Shown: positions 1-7,863 of the stretch, piece by piece
Layout of the letters: each line of letters starts with the position of its first letter
How positions within the stretch are numbered: the stretch's first letter is position 1
NCBI GenBank assembly: GCA_002292215.1
Contig: DBBN01000062.1
Span: 8,038-36,556 of the forward strand
Reading direction: 5' to 3'
Origin: Glaciecola sp. UBA983
GTDB taxonomy: Bacteria > Pseudomonadota > Gammaproteobacteria > Enterobacterales > Alteromonadaceae
Length of the DNA stretch: 28,519 bases
Position numbers and translations under genes: made by a program
Notes under the pieces: model-generated
Database searches by the model: none
What the model was told of the DNA's origin: nothing
Seen by the model: the letters and a program-made list of their open reading frames with translations, nothing else

Positions 1-408
1 TTATCTGTCGAATATAGCTTACAAAGAAAACAGTTCGGTAAAGAAATTGGTAGTTTTCAGGCTGTAAAGCATCAACTAGCCGATGTGGCGGGTAAAATCG
101 AGATTGCTAAACCCGTACTGTATCGAGCTGCATGCTCGTTAGAAAATCACCATCCACTGAGTGACATTCATATCTCACAAGCTCGAAACTTTTGTAGTGA
201 AGCCGCTTTATTAGCTGCACGCATTGGTATTCAAGTACATGGTGCTATGGGCTACACTTGGGAAGTGGATTTACAAATGTATGTTAAGCGCGCTTGGGCA
301 TTAAACAACACATGGGGCGATACTATTATGCACCGTGCACGTGTCCAAGATTATGTCCTTAATTCCGATATTGATCTTGCTCCATCTAAAATTTTCGAGG
401 CGGTATAA
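1..408 (+). CDS. Acyl-CoA dehydrogenase, C-terminal part (cut by window edge)
   Basis: The reading frame is open from base 1, so this is the last 135 residues of a longer protein; the GTG at base 85 is an internal valine. The start of the visible part carries the acyl-CoA dehydrogenase C-terminal domain signature QRKQFGKEIGSFQAVKHQ, followed later by HGAMGYTWEVDLQMYVKRAW, the 'G-x-G-x-TWE' block common in the steroid-degradation FadE subunits. It is a paralogue of the acyl-CoA dehydrogenase at 23673-24830, which shares both blocks. The thiolase start codon follows the stop directly, so they are co-transcribed. The expected role is FAD-dependent alpha,beta-desaturation of a steroid-derived acyl-CoA, perhaps as one subunit of a heteromeric enzyme (FadE31/32-like). 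The exact substrate cannot be read from this fragment. Confidence 0.93.
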   Translation, partial: LSVEYSLQRKQFGKEIGSFQAVKHQLADVAGKIEIAKPVLYRAACSLENHHPLSDIHISQARNFCSEAALLAARIGIQVHGAMGYTWEVDLQMYVKRAWALNNTWGDTIMHRARVQDYVLNSDIDLAPSKIFEAV

Positions 409-1560
409 ATGACTCAAGCATACATTATTGATGCCCTGCGCACACCAACAGGGCGCCGTAAAGGCGGTTTATCGCATGTTCATGCCATCGACTTAGGGGC
501 TGCAGCGTTACAGCCCTTGGTTGCGCGTAATGCGATTCCTGCAGAAGAGTATGATGATGTCATTTTTGGCTGTGTCGATACTATTGGCTCTCAAGCGGGT
601 AATATTGCACGCACGAGTTGGTTGGCCGCTGGCCTACCTATGAATGTGCCAGGCACAACGGTAGACCGTCAGTGTGGCTCTTCACAACAAGCTGTGCATT
701 TTGCAGCACAAGCGGTGATGAGTGGCACACAAGATGTGATTGCTGTAGGTGGTGTACAAACTATGACACAAGTGCCGATTTCATCTGCGATGCTTGCTGG
801 GCAGCCGTTAGGTTTTACCACACCATTTGCTGAAAGTAAGTTATGGGATGCACGTTTTGGAGATGCTCCGGTTAATCAATTTTATGCTGCGCAACGTATT
901 GCAGACCATTGGAATATTAGTCGCTCAGACATGGAAAGCTTTGCTCTGGAAAGCCATCGCCGTGCATTACACGCTGCTGCAGAAGGTCGGTTTGATCGTG
1001 AGATTGTTCTTTGTGAAGGTTTGACTCAAGATGAAACACCACGCGTGAGTACTCTTGAAAAAATGGCAGAATTAGAACCAGTTGACCCAGCTTACCCAAG
1101 TATTACTGCTGCCGTGTCCAGCTCAGTGTGTGACGCTTCAGCAGCGATGTTAATTGTGTCAGAGGCTGCGCTTAAAAAATATAAATTAACCCCCAGAGCT
1201 CGAATTCACCATATTAGTGTGATGGGTGATGATCCAATTTGGCATCTTCGTGCGCCAATACCTGCAACACAAGCAGCATTAAAAAAAGCAGGGCTAACTT
1301 TGGATGATATCGATTTGGTCGAGATCAATGAAGCATTTGCCTCTGTCGCGATGGCGTGGCTCAAAGAAACTGGGTATAGCCATGCAAAAACCAATGTCAA
1401 TGGTGGTGCAATCGCGTTGGGTCATCCTCTAGGTGCCACTGGCGTGCGGTTGATGACAGCATTGTTGCACGAACTAGAAAGAACTGGTGGGCGATACGGC
1501 TTACAAACTATGTGTGAAGGCGGCGGCTTAGCCAATGTTACTATTATTGAACGATTATAA
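409..1560 (+). CDS. Steroid-type thiolase (acetyl-CoA acyltransferase, FadA5/FadA6-like)
   Basis: A full-length 383-residue thiolase. The nucleophilic cysteine is C89 in VDRQCGSSQQA, the histidine is H339 in ALGHPLGATG, and the second cysteine is C369 in MCEGGG; the NEAF block is present at VEINEAFAS. VDRQCGSSQQ with CEGGG is typical of the thiolases found in cholesterol and bile-acid clusters; by memory it sits between FadA5 (side chain) and FadA6 (C/D rings). It would release acetyl-CoA or propionyl-CoA from a 3-oxoacyl-CoA in the cytoplasm. It starts immediately after the stop of the acyl-CoA dehydrogenase and is followed after 15 bases by an SDR of the 3-hydroxyacyl-CoA dehydrogenase type, so the three resemble consecutive beta-oxidation steps. 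Choosing between FadA5 and FadA6 needs a phylogeny. Confidence 0.95.
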   Translation: MTQAYIIDALRTPTGRRKGGLSHVHAIDLGAAALQPLVARNAIPAEEYDDVIFGCVDTIGSQAGNIARTSWLAAGLPMNVPGTTVDRQCGSSQQAVHFAAQAVMSGTQDVIAVGGVQTMTQVPISSAMLAGQPLGFTTPFAESKLWDARFGDAPVNQFYAAQRIADHWNISRSDMESFALESHRRALHAAAEGRFDREIVLCEGLTQDETPRVSTLEKMAELEPVDPAYPSITAAVSSSVCDASAAMLIVSEAALKKYKLTPRARIHHISVMGDDPIWHLRAPIPATQAALKKAGLTLDDIDLVEINEAFASVAMAWLKETGYSHAKTNVNGGAIALGHPLGATGVRLMTALLHELERTGGRYGLQTMCEGGGLANVTIIERL

Positions 1561-1575
1561 TTTAGGAGACAGCTT

Positions 1576-2457
1576 ATGACTATTTGCCAAGGACGTACCG
1601 TTATTATTACTGGCAGTGGAGGTGGTTTAGGCCGTGCTTACGCACTCGCATTTGCACAACAAGGTGCCAATGTCGTCGTTAACGATATCCGTGCTGAAGC
1701 AGCTCAAGCAGTCGCTGACGAAATAAATAACACAGGCGGTAAAGCCATTGCAAATAGCAGTGATATTACCACTACTGCTACTGCACAAATTATTGTAGAT
1801 GAAGCGATTGCTGCATTTGGTGAAGTGCATGTGTTGATTAACAATGCCGGCGTGTTACGTGATGGCATGTTTGTTAATAGTGACGAAGATGCTTGGGATA
1901 TGGTGATGCGTGTGCACTTAAAAGGGCACTTTTGCTTAGCTAACATCCTGAGTAAACGCTGGCGTGACCAATCCAAAGCGGGTAAACCGTTAGCAGCGCG
2001 TATTATTAATACAAGTTCTGGTGCGGGTTTACAAGGATCTATTGGTCAGTCAAACTACTCTGCAGCAAAAGGCGCAGTCGCCAGTTTAACCTTAGTCCAA
2101 GCAGCTGAACTTGGTCGTTATGGGATTACGGTAAACGCATTAGCTCCCGCTGCGCGCACCGCAATGACAGAATCAGCGATGCCCGATGTGGTTAAAAAAC
2201 CCGATGATAATAGTTTTGATGCATGGGCGCCAGAAAATGTGGCACCGTTAGTTGTGTGGCTTGCTAGTGAGGCATCGAGTGATATCACCGGACAAATATT
2301 TGAATCACAAGGTGGTCGTATATCCTTGTGTGATGGTTGGCGAACTGGTCCTACTTTTGATAAAGGGGCGGCATTACAGGTAGATGAAATCGCGGACATT
2401 ATTTTAGACTTAAACGCTCAAGCCATTGCGCCACAAAAAGTATGGGGCAGTAAATAA
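1576..2457 (+). CDS. SDR of the 17beta-HSD type 4 / 3-hydroxyacyl-CoA dehydrogenase kind
   Basis: A 293-residue short-chain dehydrogenase. The nucleotide-binding glycines are in TGSGGGLGRAYA (residues 12-23), NNAG is at 89-92, and the catalytic residues are S148, Y161 and K165 (YSAAK). The glycine-rich block followed by RAYALAFA and VVVNDI is typical of the dehydrogenase domain of peroxisomal multifunctional enzyme type 2 and of the mycobacterial side-chain enzyme ChsB1 (Rv3502c). The likely reaction is NAD-dependent oxidation of a 3-hydroxyacyl-CoA to the 3-oxoacyl-CoA cleaved by the thiolase just upstream. A good ribosome site (AGGAG, 1564-1568) precedes ATG 1576. The stop overlaps the amidase start by one base (TAATG). 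Oxidation of a ring hydroxyl instead of an acyl-CoA is the main alternative. Confidence 0.9.
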   Translation: MTICQGRTVIITGSGGGLGRAYALAFAQQGANVVVNDIRAEAAQAVADEINNTGGKAIANSSDITTTATAQIIVDEAIAAFGEVHVLINNAGVLRDGMFVNSDEDAWDMVMRVHLKGHFCLANILSKRWRDQSKAGKPLAARIINTSSGAGLQGSIGQSNYSAAKGAVASLTLVQAAELGRYGITVNALAPAARTAMTESAMPDVVKKPDDNSFDAWAPENVAPLVVWLASEASSDITGQIFESQGGRISLCDGWRTGPTFDKGAALQVDEIADIILDLNAQAIAPQKVWGSK

Positions 2458-4025
2458 TGGATAAGGTTGATGTTTCAAAAAGACGATTAATACAAGCTAG
2501 TAGCTTATTAGGCAGTGCTGCTGTGCTTGGGATGTCACTTAAAACACAAGCTAGCGCATCAACTGCATATACGTCATTTTCCGATTATGAACAATGGGAT
2601 ATGACCGCAATGACCGACTTACTACGTCAAGGTGATGTGTCGCCATTGGAGCTTACCGATGCTGCAATTAGCCGTTTTGAAGCAAATGCCAAACTCAACA
2701 TGGTTGCTGTTAACCATTTTGATCATGCTCGAGACCAAGCTGCGCAGCTAAGTAAATTGAGTACGAGGGCGCGTTCAGAGCAAATGAACAATGCACCATT
2801 ATTAGGTATTCCATTTGCGTTTAAAGATTTAGGCGTGAATATGGCCGGCACAGTAACTACCAATGGTTGTCGTTTTTTTAAAGATAATGTTGCAACCGCG
2901 AACTCGACATTGGTCAATTGTTATGAAGCCCTTGGGGTTAATATACTGGCTAAGCTGACGAGTCCGGAGTTCGGTCAAACGGCTACAGGTGAATCAAGTC
3001 TGCATGGTGATACACTCAACCCCTGGGACACGCGTTACAGTAGTGGTGGTTCATCAAGTGGTTCTGCTGTTGCGGTTGCTGCGCGCATACTTCCGGCAGC
3101 GCATGGCACTGATGGTGGCGGTTCGATCCGTATTCCAGCTTCCCATTGTGGTTTGTTTGGTTTAAAACCGAGCCGAGGGCGTGTTGCGTCTGGCCCCACT
3201 TCACTAGAAGGCTCGATGGGCTTGTCCGTGCATCATGCCTTAACTCGCAGCGTGCGCGATTCTGCTTTATTACTGCAACTTACCCAAGGCGCAGAGTTAG
3301 GTTCAAGAATCAGTTTGCCTAATGATGACATGCTAGGGGCTATTCAGAAACAACCGAAAAAATTAAAAATAGGCCTAATGGATTATCATCCGTTTGGTTA
3401 CCCAATACATCAAGACTGTAAAGATGCGTTAACTAAAACCATCAAGTTACTTGAGGCTTTAGGTCACAATGTAGAAGCTGTTAATCCTGTCCTTCCTTTA
3501 GAAGGTATGTTTAAAGGGATGGGGATCGCGACGTCGAGCGGTCTACTAAAAGCGGTTCAGGCCAGAGAACTTGTTCTTGGTAGAGCTGCTCGAGAAGACG
3601 AATTTGAGTCGATTGTGTGGGGGCATTTACAAAAAGCCAAAGGCTTTACGGCACAACAGATGCTCGCAGCACGGTCTGCATTTGACCAAGGTGGTCAAGT
3701 GTTTGATGGGCTGCTCAATGAGTACGATTTTATCCTGACACCAGTTACGACTGCACCACCACCACTCATTGGTGAGCTATCTTTAAATCAACCTTATGAT
3801 GTATTTGTACAAAACATACTTAAGGCATCGCCGATTACAGCGTTGTTTAATATGACAGGTTTACCTGCAATGTCAGTACCATTGCATATCAATGCAGCAG
3901 GACTGCCAATTGGCGTTCAATTTGCTGGCCCGTTTGGGGGAGAAGCGAAATTGCTTAGCCTTGCAAGTCAATTAGAGCTTGCAGCACCCTGGGCTGATAA
4001 ACAACCCCCTAATTTTGGAGAATAA
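2457..4025 (+). CDS. Amidase-signature hydrolase with N-terminal export signal
   Basis: A 522-residue amidase-signature enzyme. The Ser-cisSer-Lys triad is K123 (PFAFKDLG), S199 (SSGGSSSGSA) and S223 (GTDGGGSIRIPAS), so it should be active on amide or ester bonds. The N-terminus reads SKRRLIQASSLLGSAAVLGM followed by small residues and ASA, which looks like a Tat-type signal peptide with cleavage near residues 33-36; most cytoplasmic amidases lack this. The third serine in GGSSSGSA replaces the usual glycine. It overlaps the preceding SDR by one base and is followed one base later by ipdF, so it is embedded in the steroid operon. I infer hydrolysis of an amide-conjugated steroid, for example a taurine- or glycine-conjugated bile salt, in the periplasm. 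Sequence alone does not give the substrate. Confidence 0.93.
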   Translation: MDKVDVSKRRLIQASSLLGSAAVLGMSLKTQASASTAYTSFSDYEQWDMTAMTDLLRQGDVSPLELTDAAISRFEANAKLNMVAVNHFDHARDQAAQLSKLSTRARSEQMNNAPLLGIPFAFKDLGVNMAGTVTTNGCRFFKDNVATANSTLVNCYEALGVNILAKLTSPEFGQTATGESSLHGDTLNPWDTRYSSGGSSSGSAVAVAARILPAAHGTDGGGSIRIPASHCGLFGLKPSRGRVASGPTSLEGSMGLSVHHALTRSVRDSALLLQLTQGAELGSRISLPNDDMLGAIQKQPKKLKIGLMDYHPFGYPIHQDCKDALTKTIKLLEALGHNVEAVNPVLPLEGMFKGMGIATSSGLLKAVQARELVLGRAAREDEFESIVWGHLQKAKGFTAQQMLAARSAFDQGGQVFDGLLNEYDFILTPVTTAPPPLIGELSLNQPYDVFVQNILKASPITALFNMTGLPAMSVPLHINAAGLPIGVQFAGPFGGEAKLLSLASQLELAAPWADKQPPNFGE

Positions 4026-4026
4026 T

Positions 4027-4812
4027 ATGAACGTTGCACCTGAATACGTAAAAGGTCATAACTTATTACAAGGAAAATCGGTTTTAGTGACGGCTGCTGC
4101 AGGGGCTGGTATTGGATTTTCTGCTGCGCTTAGAGCTGCTGAAGAAGGCTGTCGAGCGCTCATGATCTCTGATATTCATCCTGGCCGTTTAGCAAAAGCC
4201 GTTGATGCAATAAAAGAAAAAACAGGTCTACAAAACGTGTTTGCTCAATTATGTGATGTCAGCAAAGAAGAGCAAGTGCAAGCGTTGATCAATCAAGCTG
4301 AGGAGAAACTGCAAGGGGTAGATGTACTCATCAATAATGCAGGTTTAGGTGGGCAAGCTTCGGTGGTCGATATGACTGATGAACAGTGGAATATGGTTAT
4401 CGATATTACCTTAACGGGGACGTTTCGCATGACCCGCGCCATGCTACCTTTTATGCAGCAACGTAAAGCCGGTGTCATCATTAATAATGCATCTGTACTT
4501 GGTTGGCGTGCACAAAAAGAACAGGCACACTATGCAGCAGCAAAAGCTGGCGTGATGGCATTTACGCGCTGTAGTGCATTGGAAGCGGCAGATAATGGGA
4601 TCCGTATCAATGCGGTATCTCCATCGATAGCGCTGCATGAGTTTTTGAAAAAAGCAGCCAGCGCGGAGATGCTAGATGAACTTGCAGCGAAGGAGGCGTT
4701 TGGACGCGCGGCAGAGGTATGGGAAATTGCCAATGTCATGATGTTCCTAGCCAGTGATTATTCGTCGTACATGACGGGTGAGACTATCTCTGTTAGTTCA
4801 CAGCGTGCGTAG
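4027..4812 (+). CDS. ipdF: IpdF-type SDR of C/D-ring (HIP) degradation
   Basis: A 261-residue short-chain dehydrogenase. I recognise it as IpdF (Rv3559c in Mycobacterium tuberculosis) from blocks that match almost word for word: VTAAAGAGIG (21-30), INNAGLGGQ, NNASVLGWRAQ (153-163), HYAAAKAGVMAFTRCSALEAA, INAVSPSIA, EAFGRAAE and FLASDYSSYMTGE. The catalytic residues are S156, Y169 and K173. IpdF oxidises the ring hydroxyl of a 5-hydroxy indane-type CoA thioester during breakdown of steroid rings C and D. The frame is open further upstream (ATG 3979), but that start lies inside the amidase. ATG 4027 has GGAG at 4017-4020 and begins where IpdF proteins begin, so I chose it. fadD3 and fadE30 of the same pathway are at 22049 and 24860. 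Confidence 0.92.
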   Translation: MNVAPEYVKGHNLLQGKSVLVTAAAGAGIGFSAALRAAEEGCRALMISDIHPGRLAKAVDAIKEKTGLQNVFAQLCDVSKEEQVQALINQAEEKLQGVDVLINNAGLGGQASVVDMTDEQWNMVIDITLTGTFRMTRAMLPFMQQRKAGVIINNASVLGWRAQKEQAHYAAAKAGVMAFTRCSALEAADNGIRINAVSPSIALHEFLKKAASAEMLDELAAKEAFGRAAEVWEIANVMMFLASDYSSYMTGETISVSSQRA

Positions 4813-4821
4813 AGGGTGTTT

Positions 4822-5301
4822 ATGACAATAACAGCGAATCAAATTTTTACTAGCCAAGCTCAATTACTTGAAGCTACAGGCCTTAATCTAGGTGTTAGTG
4901 AATGGATAGTCGTTGATCAAGCACGGATTGATATGTTTGCCGAATCGACGGGCGATCACCAATGGATCCATGTTGATCCAGTCAAATCGGCACAAGGTCC
5001 TTTCGGGGCCTGTATCGCACATGGATATTTAACCTTATCGTTGGTCAATTATTTTTTACCACAACTTATGGAAGTGCAAAATATTAGCATGGGCGTGAAC
5101 TACGGTTGCGACAAAATCCGTTTTCCGAATATTGTTAAAGTAGGTAGTAAGATCAGAGGGACGGGTGAAATTATCAATGTAGAACAGATTAAAGACAGTA
5201 TTCAAGTAACAGCTAGAATTAGCATTGAAGTAGAAGGGCAAACTCGTCCAGCTTGTGTGGCAGATACTATTAGTAGGTATACCTTCGCTAATACAATATA
5301 A
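4822..5301 (+). CDS. MaoC-like hot-dog enoyl-CoA hydratase
   Basis: A 159-residue single hot-dog domain of the MaoC / R-specific enoyl-CoA hydratase family. The active-site motif is FAESTGDHQWIHVDP, with the catalytic pair D45 and H50 spaced as in the family, followed by GPFGACIAHGYLTLSL. It should hydrate a 2-enoyl-CoA. An in-frame GTG at 4816 is a possible start, but it lies in the ribosome site AGAGGG (4811-4816), so ATG 4822 is preferred. It follows ipdF by nine bases and precedes an SDR by five. Length and motif resemble HtdZ/Rv0130-type hydratases more than the heteromeric ChsH1-ChsH2 side-chain hydratase. I infer that it serves a beta-oxidation round of the HIP propionyl side chain or a later C/D-ring intermediate. 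Confidence 0.92.
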   Translation: MTITANQIFTSQAQLLEATGLNLGVSEWIVVDQARIDMFAESTGDHQWIHVDPVKSAQGPFGACIAHGYLTLSLVNYFLPQLMEVQNISMGVNYGCDKIRFPNIVKVGSKIRGTGEIINVEQIKDSIQVTARISIEVEGQTRPACVADTISRYTFANTI

Positions 5302-5306
5302 TCCCC

Positions 5307-6248
5307 ATGGACTTAAAAAATAAGACTATTTTTATTACCGGCGCATCTCGAGGGATCGGTTTAGCCATGGCGGTACGCTTTGCCGCTGATGGCGCGAATA
5401 TTGTCGTAGCGGCAAAATCAGAAGAACCTCATAAATTTTTACCCGGCACCATTCATGACACTGTAACAGCGATTGAGGCTGCTGGGGGTAAAGGTTTAGC
5501 GATTAAATTAGATGTTCGTAATGAGGCCGATATCAATGCAGCTATTGCTTCTGCCGTTGAGCATTTTGGTGGAATTGACATACTTATACACAATGCTGGG
5601 GCGTACTGGTTACAACCTACTGCTGAGTATGCAACTAAACGTCACGATCTGGTATTTGATATTAACGAGCGAGCGTATTTTTTACTTGCAAAAGCGGCAT
5701 ACCCACATCTTTGTCAATCAGATAACCCACACATACTAGGTATAGCACCTCCGCTAGATCTTAATCCAATATGGTTTATGAATTCTTCTGCTTATACTGT
5801 ATCAAAATTTGCAGTGAGTCTATATACACTTGGTTGGTCAAAAGAATGGCAATTAGAAGGGATAGCTGCAAATACTTTATGGCCTCGTTGTGGGATCTAC
5901 ACGCCATCAGCCGAATTGCACGGTGGTAAAGAGTTAATATCAGAGTTTCGAAAGCCGGAGATAATGGCTGATGCAGCCTATGAAATTGTCACTAGTCATA
6001 GTCATAAGTTTACTGGTAATCATTGTATCGACGATAGTTTTTTATACGAGCGAGGTTACACTGAGCTTGATCATTATTCTATGATACCAGGCAATGCCTT
6101 GGTTGAAGATTATATGGTACCTCAAGATATCAGCCCACCGCCAGGTGTAAAGCTCACACCTAATCGCCTGTATGACTTTTCTACTGGTGAATTGTTAATT
6201 GGGTCTAAAGTCGGATCCATCAATAAATCTAAACTCGATAAGAAATAA
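5307..6248 (+). CDS. HSDL2-like SDR lacking the catalytic serine
   Basis: A 313-residue SDR resembling hydroxysteroid dehydrogenase-like protein 2: TGASRGIGLA (11-20), VVAAKSEEPHKFLPGTIHD, FGGIDILIHNAG, then a PPLDLNPIWF block, SAYTVSKFAV and ADAAYEIV. There is no C-terminal SCP2 domain, unlike animal HSDL2. The tyrosine (Y163) and lysine (K167) are present, but the expected serine is A147 (GIAPP where HSDL2 has a serine). This may alter or abolish dehydrogenase activity unless S160 or S161 compensates. No clear ribosome site precedes ATG 5307, only CCCC, and the gap to the MaoC stop is five bases, so translation may be coupled. It is last in operon A and converges with the SDR at 6273 over 24 bases. 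Its substrate is unknown. Confidence 0.88.
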   Translation: MDLKNKTIFITGASRGIGLAMAVRFAADGANIVVAAKSEEPHKFLPGTIHDTVTAIEAAGGKGLAIKLDVRNEADINAAIASAVEHFGGIDILIHNAGAYWLQPTAEYATKRHDLVFDINERAYFLLAKAAYPHLCQSDNPHILGIAPPLDLNPIWFMNSSAYTVSKFAVSLYTLGWSKEWQLEGIAANTLWPRCGIYTPSAELHGGKELISEFRKPEIMADAAYEIVTSHSHKFTGNHCIDDSFLYERGYTELDHYSMIPGNALVEDYMVPQDISPPPGVKLTPNRLYDFSTGELLIGSKVGSINKSKLDKK

Positions 6249-6272
6249 CACACAGACCAAAAATGAAAATGG

Positions 6273-7025
6273 TTAAGCTGTCAAAGACCCCCCATTTAGC
6301 GGGAGTACTTGACCGGTAACCCATTCTGCTTCCTTCGATGCAAAATAGGCAACACCTGCACCGACATCTTCTGGACTTCCTGCACGAGGTACAAAGCAGG
6401 TTTTTTTAGCCATTGCTTCAGAGTCCCAGTTATTCATGGTACCTAATGACAATGCGTTTACGGTGATGCCTGAACGACCAGTTTCAGCAGCAAGGTGGCG
6501 GATGAACCCAACAGCGCCTGCTTTTGATGCAGCATAAGCGGCGATACCCATTGGTAGGCCTGCACGCCAAGATTCTGAGGTAATCACAATGACTCGCCCA
6601 TAGCCGCGTTGTTTCATACCGGGTACAACAGCATGACAACAGTTCATGAGACCAAACATATTTAAGTTAACAAACTTTTGCCAATCTTCAGGAGTGGAAT
6701 CTAAAAATTTACAATAACCCATGCCATCAGTAGGTACCCCCGCGTTAGCAACAAAAATATCAATTTTGCCAGTGCGCTCGAGGATCGTATCAACCATGTG
6801 TCTAACGCTAGTATAGTCGGTGACGTCTGCGCAAGCTGAAAACGCCTCAATACCTTCATTTATAAGCGCTTGCACTGTCTCATCGGCACGTTCTGGATAA
6901 ATATCATTGACGGCAATTTGGGCGCCTAATTGACCTAACATACGGGCAATGCCGACGCCCATACCACGGCCAGCACCGGTCACCAATGCCACTTGTCCGT
7001 GTAATCTAAATGGTTCGTTAATCAT
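6273..7025 (-). CDS. Short-chain dehydrogenase/reductase (FabG-like)
   Basis: A 250-residue classical SDR with the cofactor motif TGAGRGMGVG (16-25), NAG at 94-96, catalytic S150, Y164 and K168 (YAASK), and a C-terminal TGQVLPLNGG. It is last in minus-strand operon B, 20 bases downstream of hsdA, with AAGGAA six bases before ATG 7025. The family covers 3-oxoacyl reductases, alcohol dehydrogenases and many hydroxysteroid dehydrogenases, and no specificity motif is decisive. Its place directly after the 3-alpha-hydroxysteroid dehydrogenase suggests oxidation or epimerisation of another steroid hydroxyl (7-, 12- or 17-position), but this is only contextual. Intact, with no missing key residue. 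Confidence 0.9.
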   Translation of the reverse strand: MINEPFRLHGQVALVTGAGRGMGVGIARMLGQLGAQIAVNDIYPERADETVQALINEGIEAFSACADVTDYTSVRHMVDTILERTGKIDIFVANAGVPTDGMGYCKFLDSTPEDWQKFVNLNMFGLMNCCHAVVPGMKQRGYGRVIVITSESWRAGLPMGIAAYAASKAGAVGFIRHLAAETGRSGITVNALSLGTMNNWDSEAMAKKTCFVPRAGSPEDVGAGVAYFASKEAEWVTGQVLPLNGGSLTA

Positions 7026-7045
7026 GATTCATTCCTTGAGCTTAT

Positions 7046-7813
7046 TTATAACTTGCCGTTACGCATCATCGCATCCATTCCACCATCCACATATAGGACG
7101 CTGCCATGGATAAATGAAGCCTTGGAGGATTGTAAGAAATTCACCGCATCAGCAATCTCATTAGGCTCGCCATTGCGGCCGATGGGTGCAATAAAGTTAC
7201 GCACAGCTTCGCCAAAACGAGGATCATTCTTGGACGCTTCATGTAATGGGGTTTCAACTGCGCCTGGGGCAACCGTATTTAAACGGATGCCTGTTTTACC
7301 AATTTGTACCGCTAACCGACGTGCATGCACGGTAAGTGCATATTTAGACGCAGCATAAGCAATATGTGGTTGGCCTAACTCGTCAGCCATTGTACGCGCA
7401 GCTTCTTCTTTGTTTTCGAGCATTAATTCGGTCATTGCATGGGGTTCGGCAATTTGCTGCACCGCTGCCACCGAACCAATAATGGTAATCGCTGGGTTTT
7501 CGCCTTGCTTTAGAGTATCTTGTAGTAATGAGATGAGCTCAGTAGTACCAAAATAATTAACGGATATGACCAAGCTTGCACTCGGCGCTGTCACGCCTAA
7601 ACCCGCACAGCAAACTAAGCCATCGAGTTTATTGTTAGACAATGCTTTAACTTGGTTAGCGGCATTAATACGTCCTTCGACGGTGGATAAATCCGCAATA
7701 ATATCTGCATTTTGTCTATCTATACCCAATACTGTATGACCCGCTTCTTGCAACTGTTTGCACACTGCTGCGCCGATGCCTGAGGCTGAGCCTGTAACTG
7801 CTGTAATTGACAT
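7046..7813 (-). CDS. hsdA: 3-alpha-hydroxysteroid dehydrogenase
   Basis: A 255-residue SDR recognisable as the Comamonas testosteroni-type 3-alpha-hydroxysteroid dehydrogenase/carbonyl reductase. Shared blocks include a start reading MSIT-VTGSASGIGAA, IADLSTVEGR (39-48), DGLVCCAGLG, SVNYFGTTEL, RLNTVAPGAVETPL and VDGGMDAMMR. The catalytic residues are S114, Y153 and K157. The roughly 39-residue stretch between serine and tyrosine is the long insert that helps form the unusual dimer interface in this family. It reversibly oxidises 3-alpha-hydroxysteroids (bile acids, androsterone) to 3-ketosteroids with NAD, an entry step of the pathway. A GTG at 7819 is also in frame, but it overlaps the ribosome site GGAG (7822-7819), and the Comamonas enzyme begins at the equivalent of ATG 7813. 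Confidence 0.93.
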   Translation of the reverse strand: MSITAVTGSASGIGAAVCKQLQEAGHTVLGIDRQNADIIADLSTVEGRINAANQVKALSNNKLDGLVCCAGLGVTAPSASLVISVNYFGTTELISLLQDTLKQGENPAITIIGSVAAVQQIAEPHAMTELMLENKEEAARTMADELGQPHIAYAASKYALTVHARRLAVQIGKTGIRLNTVAPGAVETPLHEASKNDPRFGEAVRNFIAPIGRNGEPNEIADAVNFLQSSKASFIHGSVLYVDGGMDAMMRNGKL

Positions 7814-7863
7814 AAACACTCCATAAATATAGTTGTTAGTAGTTAATTGTTTTGGACTAATGG

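Noticed and set aside
3979..4026. Longer N-terminus for ipdF from ATG 3979
   Set aside because: It would lie wholly inside the amidase coding region and extend beyond the N-terminus of known IpdF; GGAG sits before ATG 4027.
7820..7863. TTTTGGACTAATGG upstream of hsdA as another operator copy
   Set aside because: Only one arm resembles the motif; no CGTCC arm precedes it, so it is at best a half-site.
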